From Aquitalea sp. LB_tupeE (lineage in GTDB: Bacteria > Pseudomonadota > Gammaproteobacteria > Burkholderiales > Chromobacteriaceae): a stretch of DNA of 46,439 bases. The stretch lies in contig NZ_JACAXB010000014.1 in assembly GCF_013391415.1 (NCBI RefSeq), positions 1 through 46,439 of the forward strand, in the 5' to 3' direction. Below are positions 1 through 8,055 of the stretch, one piece after another (the first letter of the stretch is position 1; each line of letters starts with the position of its first letter). The notes under the pieces are model-generated. The model did no database searches. It was not told the origin of the DNA and saw only the letters and a list, made by a program, of their open reading frames with translations. The position numbers were made by a program, and so were the translations under genes.

Positions 1-78
1 TGACGGTGCTTCTGCGCAGGGCGGCAGCAGCCAGTGGACGGGGAGTGTATCGGCCAGGTGCCGTATGTCAGAGAGCAC

Positions 79-98
79 TGGCTTGATCCGGCAAGCCA
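79..98 (+). terminator. Hairpin, possible terminator of an upstream gene
   Basis: Seven-base arms TGGCTTG (79-85) and CAAGCCA (92-98) pair around a six-base loop and are followed by an AT-rich run (tttatt). This could end a gene lying left of the window. The T-tract is poor, so the call is weak. Positions 1-78 hold no recognisable gene. Confidence 0.3.
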
Positions 99-114
99 TT
101 TATTAAACTCTGTG

Positions 115-138
115 AACATGTAGACACTTACACATGTT
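115..138. promoter_or_regulatory. Inverted repeat AACATGT-N10-ACATGTT
   Basis: Perfect 7-bp arms (115-121 and 132-138) are separated by 10 bp, so the half-sites lie about 17 bp apart centre to centre. It sits about 90 bp upstream of the small exported protein at 230 in an AT-rich region suited to a promoter. Operator function is inferred from position and symmetry only. Confidence 0.35.
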
Positions 139-229
139 TACTTATATTTTTTGTGTTTATTGTTTTTTTACCTGTTCTATCCTACGTGCAGATCCGCAGA
201 ATGCTGGGTCCATCCAGGAGAGAACCAAA

Positions 230-580
230 ATGAAGAAATTTGCTCGCTGCACTACCGTCTGTCTCAGCTTGTTTGCTCTATGCGGTGTACTGGCCAGTTC
301 CATGGCCAGCGCGGAAGAAACCCAGTGGCAAAAAGACCACCCACGTCGCACCGAAGTGAACAAGCGGCTCAACAAACAAAACCAGCGCATCGACCACAAG
401 CTAGATGATGGCCATATGAGTCGTGCTGAAGCGAAGAAACTGCATAAGGAAGACCAGAACATTCGCCAGCAGGAACGTGACATGGCCAGGCTGGATCATG
501 GACACATCACCAAGAGCGAACAAAAGGTGCTGAATCAGGAAGAAAACCAGGTCAGCAAGCAAATCAAGAACGCCAACTGA
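230..580 (+). CDS. Small exported protein of unknown function (116 aa)
   Basis: The start at 230 is chosen because AGGAG (216-220) lies just upstream and because it gives a proper signal peptide: positively charged n-region (MKK), hydrophobic residues about 9-24 and an ASA cleavage site near 28. The mature part is about 88 residues, highly charged and Gln/Lys/Asp-rich, and probably helical. Two similar segments at residues 59-67 (D-D-G-H-M-S-R-A-E) and 89-97 (D-H-G-H-I-T-K-S-E) have D-x-G-x-(I/M)-x3-E spacing, resembling half of an EF-hand loop. From memory, similar short periplasmic proteins containing HPRR near the mature N-terminus are common in proteobacteria and uncharacterised. The next gene is also an exported helical protein 101 bp downstream. 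Function unknown; calcium binding is speculation. Confidence 0.8.
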   Translation: MKKFARCTTVCLSLFALCGVLASSMASAEETQWQKDHPRRTEVNKRLNKQNQRIDHKLDDGHMSRAEAKKLHKEDQNIRQQERDMARLDHGHITKSEQKVLNQEENQVSKQIKNAN

Positions 581-681
581 TTCCACAACGGATAAGCCAT
601 AAAGCTGCTGGCTTCGTCGCGCAGCCATACATGCAATAGCAGGTGGCTGTCATGCCAGGCAGCGATTCAGGGAGAGTGACC

Positions 682-1422
682 ATGTTGAAGCAAATCATCG
701 TCCCGGCACTGGTGCTGGGGTTTGCCAGCGCGTCGGCCTTTGCTGGCGATATCAATCAGGACGCGCGTGATATTGCCCGCGACGCTGCTGATATCGCACA
801 TGACAGGTCTGACATTCAGGCTGACCGTGCGGTGTTGCGGGCAGATCTCTCAACAGCGTCGGCCTTGCGCGTTGATCGCCGTATCGCAGAGGAAGCACTC
901 GCCAAGGCGGTGCAAGCCGGCGATATCGCAGCGGCGCAAAGCGACCTGGCCAAGGTTGCGGCACTGACCAGTGCCATCCGTCAGGAAGAAACCAAGGTTG
1001 CGCAAGTACACCGTGAGCTCACGGCAGATCGTCTGGACCGTGCGCTGGACAAAGCGGAATTGACGCGAGATGTGCGTGATATGACGGGTGATGCCACTAT
1101 CCATGCAGAAGAAAACGAACCCGGCATCAGCAACGCACAACTGGCCGCTGATCGCGTGGCGCTGGACAAAGCCTTTGCCGCACTGGAGGGAAGCGTGAAA
1201 GCACGGCAGGAGGCCTTGGCCGGAATGGCTGCGGCAGTAAAGGCCGGTGACATCGCTACCGCTCAAGCAGATTTGTCCGCTGCAGAAGCCCTGAAGGCCG
1301 CCATCCAGGCACAAGCCAAGGCAGTGGCAGCAGCCCATGCTGAACTAGCCAAGGACAAGGCTGCTGCCAAAGCAGCAGCAAAGGCAGCGAAATCTGGCAC
1401 GGGAAGCAAGGGCAAGAAATAA
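682..1422 (+). CDS. Exported Ala-rich coiled-coil protein with internal duplication
   Basis: The start at 682 has GGGAG upstream and produces a clear signal peptide (MLKQIIVPALVLGFASASAFA, cleavage near 21). An earlier in-frame ATG at 643 would spoil the signal sequence. The mature protein is almost entirely helical. Residues 22-50 carry a repeating D-I-x-x-D pattern, and the C-terminus is Lys/Ala-rich and ends in SGTGSKGKK. Residues about 67-117 and 176-226 are clearly related to each other: both contain A-V-(Q/K)-A-G-D-I-A-(A/T)-A-Q followed by a similar helix ending in H-x-E-L-x-x-D. This marks an internal duplication with an offset near 109 residues. No enzymatic motif is visible. Probably a periplasmic structural or stress-related protein; function unknown. 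Confidence 0.75.
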   Translation: MLKQIIVPALVLGFASASAFAGDINQDARDIARDAADIAHDRSDIQADRAVLRADLSTASALRVDRRIAEEALAKAVQAGDIAAAQSDLAKVAALTSAIRQEETKVAQVHRELTADRLDRALDKAELTRDVRDMTGDATIHAEENEPGISNAQLAADRVALDKAFAALEGSVKARQEALAGMAAAVKAGDIATAQADLSAAEALKAAIQAQAKAVAAAHAELAKDKAAAKAAAKAAKSGTGSKGKK

Positions 1423-1481
1423 GACACGCCAACCTGGCTTAGTGCAATTGGATGCTCGCTGTTAGCAACACGGCCAATTTG

Positions 1482-1516
1482 AAAGCCCATCACGCCTGAA
1501 GGTGGTGGGCTTTTTT
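1482..1516 (+). terminator. Rho-independent terminator
   Basis: AAAGCCCATCAC (1482-1493) pairs with GTGGTGGGCTTT across a short loop, with one G·T pair, and runs into TTTTTT. It lies 60 bp after the stop of the Ala-rich exported protein, which it terminates. Confidence 0.85.
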
Positions 1517-2015
1517 CATGCTGTTGCAGTCCTTGGTGGGAGCCGCTTGGGCACCGGTTTCCTGTTGTTGGTAACGCCTTTGCCATCTTGGGTGGCTGGC
1601 TTGGCTTTGTCAGCCGCTTTTACGTCACATTCTTTGTCTGCCTTGCCGGACTGCGCGGGGCATTCATCTGCTCATCCATCGCTGTGCTCATCCACGCCGT
1701 GTCATCTGATCGGGTATTGGCGTTTGGGTGGCTATCTGCCTTGCTTCTCACCCCCAAGCCAAACGATAATCGCCAAGTGCCGTTCAATAGCGGCACCGGG
1801 ATTGGCGTCCCGTTGGAATCTCGGGAACTGCGGCGTAAGCACAATGCGCTCCAGTTCTCACGCCATTGCTTTGCCCATCGACGGCAGGCCTTGGCGGGAG
1901 TCTCCTCGGAGACGCCGGTTCCGAGATTCCGGTAACGCCAATCCTGCCATGTGCCTGCCACCCCCCGATTGGCGTCGGGAGCGTAGGCCAAAACCTTATC
2001 TCGGAGGGTTTTGTC
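1517..2015. other. Gene-free stretch with covarying hairpins and inverted repeats
   Basis: No convincing gene. Two hairpins share the loop TTGGCG but have different, still complementary stems: CGGGA/TCCCG (1797-1812) and CCCGA/TCGGG (1964-1979). The sequence around the first (1801-1828) recurs inverted at 1916-1942, including GGAATCTCGG and ATTGGCGT. Another palindromic segment (GTCTCC-TC-GGAGAC) lies at about 1900-1913. This could be a structured leader of the gene at 2016 or remains of a repeat. On the minus strand 1516-1667 is an open Lys/Ala-rich frame without a start, possibly a gene relic. Confidence 0.45.
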
Positions 2016-2414
2016 ATGAGCAGTACACCACAACCACCGCCGTTCCCGTCGTCCCTGCCTGCTGATTTCCCGTCCCAGTCCGACCCGCAGTTTGTTTCGT
2101 TCATGCACCAGGTGTGCCTGCCGCTGGGCCGTTTGCATGCGGCGCTGGAGTGTTTGCAGCAGGCCTTGGGGCCAGAGCCGGATTTATTGGCCGATGCCTG
2201 CATGCAGCGGGTGTGGCGGGTGTGCCTGCAGTTGCAGGCGCGGCTGGACAAGGTGGAGGCCGACCTGAACGGCAGCCTGAAGCCATTGACGCATTTGCTG
2301 GAAAAGCTGGGGGATGAGCGCGGCGACAGCCTGTCGCACGCAGATATCTACCGCATTTTGTCGCTCACCCATCAGCAGCTGCGCCGCGCCAGTACCGATT
2401 TGTACATGCGCTAG
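2016..2414 (+). CDS. Hypothetical protein (132 aa)
   Basis: The start at 2016 has a strong ribosome-binding site (CGGAGGG at about 2002-2008); earlier in-frame starts lie in the non-coding repeat region. The first 25 residues are Pro/Ser-rich and probably disordered. The rest is predicted helical and Leu/Gln-rich, with no signal peptide, membrane segment or catalytic motif. I do not recognise the family. It is convergent with the chemoreceptor at 2456-4102 and shares a bidirectional hairpin with it. Possibly a small cytoplasmic helical-bundle protein. Confidence 0.65.
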   Translation: MSSTPQPPPFPSSLPADFPSQSDPQFVSFMHQVCLPLGRLHAALECLQQALGPEPDLLADACMQRVWRVCLQLQARLDKVEADLNGSLKPLTHLLEKLGDERGDSLSHADIYRILSLTHQQLRRASTDLYMR

Positions 2415-2420
2415 CGCGCA

Positions 2421-2452
2421 GGCAGCCAAGGTGGGGGGCCCTGGCTGCCTTT
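2421..2452. terminator. Hairpin between convergent genes
   Basis: GGCAGCCA (2421-2428) and TGGCTGCC (2442-2449) form an 8-bp perfect stem around a G-rich loop, followed by a short T run on the plus strand. It lies between the stops of the 132-aa protein and the chemoreceptor, so it may serve both. Confidence 0.55.
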
Positions 2453-2455
2453 GCC

Positions 2456-4102
2456 TTACATCAGCGTGGTGTGGGCCGAGTTTAAGGTGTAGGTGTCAAC
2501 AATGCCCTTGAGCGAGCGGGAGAGCTGGTCCAGGTCTTGCGCCAGCTTGGCGGTATCGGTGGCGGAGACGCTGCTGCGTTCGGCCATTTGCGCAATGCTT
2601 TCCACCTGTTGGGCAATATTGTTGGTGGCGACGCTTTGTTCCTGGATGGCGCTGGTGATTTCGCTCACCACATGGCTGGCTTGCTGGCTGCTGCTCTGGA
2701 TGCGGTTGATGGCGTCGTTGGCAGTGGTGGTGTTGTTGACGCTGTGTTCCACCAGGCCAACCACGTCTTGCATGCCGCGCACGGCGGATTCGGCACTTTG
2801 CCGCATGTTGACGATGGTGGAGGTAATTTCCTGGGTGGAGCTGGCCGTGCGTTCTGCCAGTTTGCGTACTTCGTCGGCCACCACGGCAAAGCCACGGCCT
2901 TGTTCGCCGGCGCGGGCGGCTTCAATCGCTGCGTTCAGCGCCAGCAGATTGGTTTGGTCTGCCACGTCCTTGATCACCTGAATCACGCTTTCGATGTCTT
3001 GGGTTCTGGTTTCCAGATCGTGAATCAGGGTTTCGGCATTGCTGATGTTCGCCGCAATATTACGGATGCCGGTGGCAGCATCATTGATGACGGTCACGCC
3101 GTTGCTGGCCAGCTTGCCGGACTCCATGGTCATGGTATTGGCTTCAGCTGCACGGTCTGCCACATGATTCACACTGACCGTCATTTGTTCTACGGTGGAG
3201 GCCACATTGGCCGAGGCGCTGCTTTGCAAGCCGGCAGCACTGGCGACCTGGCTGGCGTTTTGCGACAGGGAGTCGGACACGCTGGCAATGGACAGCGCGC
3301 CACGGTTGATTTCGTTAAGGCTGTCTTGCAGGCGGGTCAGCAGCTTGTTCATGGCGTCGGCCACCTTGCCCAGCTCGTCATCGCGGGTGACTTTGATACG
3401 CGGGGTGAAGTCCAGCTTGCCGGTGACGTGGTCGATAAAGTTGCCCAGCCGGGTGAGACGGTTGCGCAGATTGCGGATGGTGATGGTGCCAAATACCAGG
3501 CTGAACACAATGGCCAGCGCGCTGATGGAAATCAGGGTGATCAGCAGGCGCTGGTAGGCTTGCTGGTTCTTTTCGCGCAGTACATCACCCAGCTTCCAGT
3601 TGTAGTCCACGTGCTTTTGCAGCTGGCTTTCCAGCGCCATGGCGTTCCGGCGGAAGTCTCCTCCGTCGCCAAAGCTGGCTTGTACTGCTGCGGTATTGCT
3701 GGCGGCGGCGGCACTCAGCAGCTTGTGGGTGCTGTTGATGTAGGACGCAAACATTTCCCGGTCCTGCTTGGTCATGGCCAGGTCGGTATCGTCGGAAATG
3801 TAGTTCTTTTCGTAGTTATCCAGCAGTGCCGTCATCCGCGTTGCGGAATCGTTGAGCTTGCTTTCTGCCTGTGCCCGGCCTTCCTGGGTGGTGAAGATCA
3901 GGTAGTCGCGTGCCAGCACGCGGATTTTCTGGGTCAGAATATTGGCCTCACTCAGCGCCTTCACGCTGGGAGCGGTGTTGTCCTGATAATACTCAAAACG
4001 GTCTTGCGCACCATTCAAACCATAAATGCCCACAAAACTGAGGGAAACAATGGCCGCGAACAATACAGCCAGCAAAAGCGATATACGCTGGGAAATTGAC
4101 AT
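2456..4102 (-). CDS. Methyl-accepting chemotaxis protein
   Basis: A 548-aa transmembrane chemoreceptor that senses a periplasmic ligand and controls CheA kinase through CheW. TM1 spans residues about 9-28, a four-helix-bundle-type ligand domain about 30-185, and TM2 about 186-207. A HAMP domain follows to about 262, then the long coiled-coil signalling domain. The conserved hairpin tip is present ([19 protein letters not shown]). The C-terminus ends in HTTLM, so there is no NWETF-type pentapeptide for CheR/CheB tethering. GGAGG upstream of the ATG at 4102 supports the start. It stands alone with no che genes nearby, and its ligand cannot be read from sequence. A related receptor lies at 8056-9672. 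Confidence 0.95.
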   Translation of the reverse strand: MSISQRISLLLAVLFAAIVSLSFVGIYGLNGAQDRFEYYQDNTAPSVKALSEANILTQKIRVLARDYLIFTTQEGRAQAESKLNDSATRMTALLDNYEKNYISDDTDLAMTKQDREMFASYINSTHKLLSAAAASNTAAVQASFGDGGDFRRNAMALESQLQKHVDYNWKLGDVLREKNQQAYQRLLITLISISALAIVFSLVFGTITIRNLRNRLTRLGNFIDHVTGKLDFTPRIKVTRDDELGKVADAMNKLLTRLQDSLNEINRGALSIASVSDSLSQNASQVASAAGLQSSASANVASTVEQMTVSVNHVADRAAEANTMTMESGKLASNGVTVINDAATGIRNIAANISNAETLIHDLETRTQDIESVIQVIKDVADQTNLLALNAAIEAARAGEQGRGFAVVADEVRKLAERTASSTQEITSTIVNMRQSAESAVRGMQDVVGLVEHSVNNTTTANDAINRIQSSSQQASHVVSEITSAIQEQSVATNNIAQQVESIAQMAERSSVSATDTAKLAQDLDQLSRSLKGIVDTYTLNSAHTTLM

Positions 4103-4539
4103 GATGCCTCCACGCTACGGAATGAAGACCAGGAGCAGGTGGCAGTCCATCAGCCACTGATGAATGCTTCTGCATGTCCCGGATTATTTTTTTGGTTATT
4201 TATGACAGAAGATGTAGTTTGGCATTTTCTGAAAATTGAATGCATGACGGGCATCAATAACTGCCGCCTTAAACGGCATAAGCGGCAATAACCTATGTAA
4301 AAACATGTCAAATGCATTATTGCCCGCATTAATACCTGAAATGCATTCTTTGAAGATTATCACGCCATTGTGGCAAAACAAGGTGTTTTATCAAATATCG
4401 CCCAGATACCTGGCGTGCATCTGCCCGTCCGGTGCAAATTGGTCGGCTATCGCAGCGCAGCACATAATGCACTGGAGTTGGCCAGTTTGTTTCCAGTACA
4501 TTAATCGCCCCGCTTTGACGCCACACAGGATGCTGCCGG
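4103..4539. other. Intergenic region between divergent chemoreceptor and glutaminase
   Basis: 437 bp, AT-rich in the middle (4180-4400), presumably holding both divergent promoters. I checked for a sigma-28-type motif (TAAA-N15-GCCGATAA) ahead of the chemoreceptor and did not find one. No gene or strong hairpin seen. Confidence 0.4.
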
Positions 4540-5454
4540 ATGAATTACCAAACCGTGCTGGATGACATTTACCGCGACATTGCCCCCTGGCGCGGGAGCG
4601 GTACCGTGGCGGGCTATATTCCGGAGCTGGCGCGGGTGCCGGTGGACAAGTTCGGTATGGCGGTGGTGACGGTAGACGGCCGCTGCTTTACCGTGGGCGA
4701 CGCCAAAGAGCGTTTTTCCATTCAAAGCATTTCCAAGCTGTTTGCCTGCGTGATGGCGTTTCGCCTGCTGGGTGATGCCCTGTGGCAACGGGTGGGGCGC
4801 GAGCCATCCGGCACGGCGTTCAATTCGCTGGTGCAGCTGGAAACCGAACAGGGCAAGCCGCGTAACCCGTTTATCAACGCCGGGGCGCTGGTCGTGACCG
4901 ACGTGCTGGCACAGCGTTTTGTGCGGGCGGACACGGCGGTGCTGGAGTTTATCCGGCGGCTGATCGGCCAGGCAGACCTCAACTACGACTCGCGGGTGGC
5001 GCAGTCGGAAATGGCACATGCCAACCGCAACCGGGCGATAGCCCATTTCATGGCCAGCTTCGGCAATATGCAGATGAACCCGGAACAGGTGGTGGAAGCC
5101 TATTGCCGCCAGTGCGCCATCACCATGAGCTGTGTGGAACTGGCGCAGGCGGCCTTGTTTCTCGCCAATGGCGGGGTGGCCCCGCTGACCGGCGAGCGCA
5201 TTCTGGATGTCAGCGCCAACAAGCGGCTGTCCGCGCTGATGCTGACCTGCGGCACCTACGATGCCGCCGGGGATTTTGTCTTCCGCGTGGGCCTGCCCGC
5301 CAAAAGCGGGGTGGGCGGTGGCATTGTGGCAGTGCTGCCGGGCGAGCTGGCGCTGTGCGTGTGGTCGCCGGGGCTGGATGCCAACGGCAACTCGCTGGCC
5401 GGGGTGCAGGCGCTGGAGTTGTTTACCACTTATACCGGGCGCTCGCTGTTTTAG
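4540..5454 (+). CDS. glsA: Glutaminase (glsA family)
   Basis: Hydrolyses L-glutamine to L-glutamate and ammonia in the cytoplasm. The 304-aa length matches the bacterial glutaminase family (E. coli YneH/GlsB, about 308 aa), which has a beta-lactamase-like fold. The nucleophile motif S-I-S-K is at residues 63-66 (Ser63/Lys66), followed by other family blocks: F-I-N-A-G-A near 110, an S-E-x-x-H-A-N-R-N segment near 152, and K-S-G-V-G-G-G-I near the C-terminus. It is a single gene, divergent from the chemoreceptor. It may supply ammonia for nitrogen metabolism or acid resistance, as for other family members. Confidence 0.95.
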   Translation: MNYQTVLDDIYRDIAPWRGSGTVAGYIPELARVPVDKFGMAVVTVDGRCFTVGDAKERFSIQSISKLFACVMAFRLLGDALWQRVGREPSGTAFNSLVQLETEQGKPRNPFINAGALVVTDVLAQRFVRADTAVLEFIRRLIGQADLNYDSRVAQSEMAHANRNRAIAHFMASFGNMQMNPEQVVEAYCRQCAITMSCVELAQAALFLANGGVAPLTGERILDVSANKRLSALMLTCGTYDAAGDFVFRVGLPAKSGVGGGIVAVLPGELALCVWSPGLDANGNSLAGVQALELFTTYTGRSLF

Positions 5455-5768
5455 CACAACCACTTGCCGTCTTACGCGGACTCACCTGCGCGCATTGCAT
5501 TGTTTACTGTATGCGGTCACTACGCTGCTTTGCCTGCGTTAATCTGCCATTATTGCCTGCCGGAGGGTGATCTGGTCAAATGGCTTTCATCCGGCGGCTA
5601 TCTCAAGTGGACGATTCAGACTCCACCAACAATGCCAAACGATTATTTTCATAATTTAACAGCCCATCTTCCTTTCAATAGCTTGTAGCAGCCAGATTTA
5701 ACATTTATTGTCTGCTGGCAATTTTTGTTAAGAGCTGTCAAACCATGTATTTTTCCAGGCAAGGTGCC
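5455..5768. other. Intergenic region downstream of glutaminase
   Basis: About 310 bp, becoming AT-rich towards 5640-5740. No T-tailed hairpin directly after glsA and no ORF with a convincing ribosome-binding site. The AT-rich part could be the promoter for the small membrane ORF that follows. Confidence 0.3.
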
Positions 5769-5933
5769 ATGTCCAAATTACTGCCACGTTCAATGGTTGG
5801 GGAAACCATGCGCAAAAAAGCTGGCCAGTACCTCGTGCATTGCCTTGACGCCATCATCGAACGCATCTGCTGCATCAGCGGTTTGTGCCTGCTGATTGGC
5901 CTGGCTCTGGGTTTTATCTTTTTTGCCAAATAA
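5769..5933 (+). CDS. Possible small membrane protein (54 aa or shorter)
   Basis: This frame gives a basic N-terminus and one hydrophobic helix at the extreme C-terminus, ending in FFAK, as in many small bacterial membrane proteins. Three starts are possible: 5745, 5769 (AAGG four bases upstream) and 5808 (GGGG five bases upstream, giving a 41-aa MRKK... protein). The ORF lies alone between glutaminase and the cytochrome peroxidase. The basic-then-hydrophobic pattern argues for a real gene, but length and lack of a recognised family leave it uncertain. Confidence 0.4.
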   Translation: MSKLLPRSMVGETMRKKAGQYLVHCLDAIIERICCISGLCLLIGLALGFIFFAK

Positions 5934-6469
5934 GGGCTGACCAGCCCAGCCACGCGCGCCCTGTCACGCGGAGTCACGCCGGGCACCTCCAAACGCCCTG
6001 TCATGCATCCGCCCTGCTGGCCCTCAGCCAGCGCCATACCTGCCCGGTACGCCGCCAAACAGCAAGCAGGCTGCGGTGTGTGCATTGCATTTTTTCGTGC
6101 ACCTTAATCTCCCATTTACGTACTGATATTTTTTGGCTATCAAGGGCATTTAAAATATCAATTCGTTCAGCATGGTTTTCAATTCCGGCATTTGATCTGC
6201 GACAAATCTGCCGGTTTCAATCTACCGCATTGTATCTGCCATTAAAAACCTTACTTCAATAAAGGTTTTAATCCAGCCTCTTGTTTATTGAAATTTAATG
6301 GCCACGCAGCCAGGGGGAGATATTGCCTTTTATTTTGTGCATGCTTTTTTTATTTAAGGCAGTCCCTTGCTAAAAAAGGCTTTGCGCAATGGGCACTGGC
6401 TTGCATTCAGGTTTAACGCCATTCAGGACTGATTGAAAACAAGTATTTTTAACGCAGATGGAGCAAACG
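5934..6469. other. AT-rich intergenic region with overlapping inverted repeats
   Basis: About 535 bp without a supported gene. It holds AAAACCTT (6245-6252) with AAGGTTTT (6262-6269), overlapped by TTCAATAAA (6255-6263) with TTTATTGAA (6284-6292). The two pairs are mutually exclusive if folded as RNA. They lie about 180-225 bp ahead of the cytochrome c peroxidase and may be regulatory. No canonical FNR box (TTGAT-N4-ATCAA) was found. Confidence 0.4.
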
Positions 6470-7471
6470 ATGAAATCTCTCCGTTATTTCAGCATGCTGC
6501 TGCCGCTATTCATGGCCACATCAGTGCATGCCGCTGCAGCAATTCAAAGCGAGCCGATTCAACCCATTCCCAAAGCTGTGGTTAAAAACCCGGCCATGGT
6601 GGAATTGGGCAAGAAACTGTTTTTTGAACCGCGTCTGTCCAAGTCCGGTTTTATTTCTTGTAATTCCTGCCACAACCTGTCCACCGGCGGCAGTGACAAT
6701 CTCAGTTCCTCGATTGGCGACCATTGGCAGCAGGGGCCTATCCGTTCGCCTTCGGTGCTGAATTCCAGCATGAATGTGGCGCAGTTCTGGGATGGCCGCG
6801 CCAAGTCCTTGCAGGAGCAAGCCAGCGGCCCGATTGCCAACCCCAAGGAAATGGCGTCCAACCATGTACTGGCGCTGGATGTGCTGCGTTCCATTCCCGC
6901 TTATGTGAATGAGTTCAATCAGGTGTTTGGCCGCAAGCAAATCACCATGCAGGAGGTGACGCAGGCGATTGCCGCGTTTGAAGAAACCCTGGTGACGCCG
7001 GATTCACGCTTTGACCAGTGGCTGAAGGGCAACAAGAAGGCGCTGAATACGCAGGAGCTGCGCGGCTATCAAACCTTCAAGACTGCCGGTTGCGTGGCTT
7101 GCCATAATGGCCCGGCGGTGGGTGGTAATTCCTTCCAGAAAATGGGCCTGGTATCGCCATACCAAACCAGCAACCCGGCGCAAGGCCGGGCCGGCGTAAC
7201 CGGCAAGGATGCCGACCGCATGCTGTTCAAGGTGCCCTCGCTGCGTAACGTGGCCTTGCGCGCGCCTTACTTCCACGATGCCGGCGCGCCCACGCTGGAA
7301 GCTGCGGTGTCCACCATGGGCCAGTTGCAACTGGGACGGCAGTTCAGCACGCAGGAAGTCAGCGATATCGTGGCCTTCCTGCATACCCTGACCGGCAAGC
7401 AGCCGCAGATTGTGCTGCCTACCTTGCCTGCCTCCAGCAATAACACGCCACGCCCCACACCCTTCAACTAA
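6470..7471 (+). CDS. Di-heme cytochrome c peroxidase family protein
   Basis: Periplasmic c-type di-heme enzyme of the bacterial cytochrome c peroxidase/MauG family, which typically reduces hydrogen peroxide with electrons from small cytochromes c. Two CxxCH heme sites are visible, C-N-S-C-H in the first third and C-V-A-C-H about two-thirds along. The second-domain K-M-G-L segment may supply an axial Met, and the family blocks P-S-L-R-N-V and A-P-Y-F-H-D-A-G are present. The start at 6470 is preferred over 6458 because GGAG (6460-6463) sits six bases ahead. It gives a signal peptide ending near VHA-AA. The 333-aa length is normal. Single gene followed by a terminator. Confidence 0.92.
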   Translation: MKSLRYFSMLLPLFMATSVHAAAAIQSEPIQPIPKAVVKNPAMVELGKKLFFEPRLSKSGFISCNSCHNLSTGGSDNLSSSIGDHWQQGPIRSPSVLNSSMNVAQFWDGRAKSLQEQASGPIANPKEMASNHVLALDVLRSIPAYVNEFNQVFGRKQITMQEVTQAIAAFEETLVTPDSRFDQWLKGNKKALNTQELRGYQTFKTAGCVACHNGPAVGGNSFQKMGLVSPYQTSNPAQGRAGVTGKDADRMLFKVPSLRNVALRAPYFHDAGAPTLEAAVSTMGQLQLGRQFSTQEVSDIVAFLHTLTGKQPQIVLPTLPASSNNTPRPTPFN

Positions 7472-7495
7472 AGCCTGCTGCGTTCGCCGCGATGA

Positions 7496-7523
7496 AAAAG
7501 GCCCGCTTGTTGCGGGTCTTTGG
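7496..7523 (+). terminator. Rho-independent terminator
   Basis: AAAGGCCCGC pairs with GCGGGTCTTT across a short loop (one G·T pair). It lies 25 bp after the stop of the cytochrome c peroxidase gene. Confidence 0.75.
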
Positions 7524-8055
7524 CTGTGCCTTGCCAATGACAAGACGCGCGCTGCCGTTTGCCTCCTCGTGCGCTTGTGACATGGCAGGAACCTGACAAA
7601 GACGCTCATTGCCCGCTATTGCACGGGCGATGCCAGCGCATTCCTTAGCGGCTTCATCCAGCCCCCCTTTCATTCCCTTATCGTTGCCGGGTTTATTGCG
7701 CCGGTCAGCTTGCACACTTGCCATGCTCCAAGAGCATGGAGGCAAGCGGACGAGGTGAAAAACAGGTCGGCTAGTGCCATGTAAATAGTTAAAAAAGCTG
7801 ATATTAAACAATTGCAGTAGTAAACCAGCCATGCAAAATAAGTGTTCTGTTATAGTCTAGGCGGCCTGACATACCGTTTTGTCATGCATACCACAGTAGC
7901 CAACCATGCTGCTTGCATTAGTTTTCCTGCAACGCGTACGGCATAAAGTAAGATTATTTGGCCACATATAGCAGTGCTAAAACCTTTTAGTATTGCGTAC
8001 CGGGTTGGGCATTATCTGAAGCGGCAGTGAAACATCATTCATTTCGGGGTTCACC
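7524..8055. other. Intergenic region upstream of the second chemoreceptor
   Basis: About 530 bp with no supported gene; open frames on the minus strand look like shadows. It includes a stable hairpin at 7717-7746 (CTTGCC and ATGCTC arms, 3-nt loop, 3-nt bulge). The stretch 7790-8000 is AT-rich and probably holds the promoter of the chemoreceptor. Confidence 0.35.
7717..7746. repeat. Isolated 12-bp hairpin
   Basis: CTTGCC+ATGCTC (7717-7728) and GAGCAT+GGA+GGCAAG (7732-7746) pair with a CAA loop and a three-base bulge on the right arm. There is no T-tract on either strand, so it is not an obvious terminator. Role unknown. Confidence 0.5.

Noticed and set aside
1502-2065. 187-aa plus-strand frame in the repeat-rich gap
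   Set aside because: Begins inside the terminator of the preceding gene, has no ribosome-binding site and runs through the inverted repeats; Ser/Pro/Cys-rich composition looks non-coding.
2537-4099. 520-aa open frame antisense to the first chemoreceptor
   Set aside because: It is the shadow of a high-GC coding strand: Gly/His/Val-rich with no domain, no ribosome-binding site and complete overlap with a clear chemoreceptor gene.
6148-6172. Possible FNR box upstream of cytochrome c peroxidase
   Set aside because: Only the right half (ATCAA) fits; the left half matches TTGAT at two of five positions.
7975-8055. Sigma-28 promoter for the second chemoreceptor
   Set aside because: TAAA is present near 7979, but no GCCGATAA-like -10 occurs at the required spacing.
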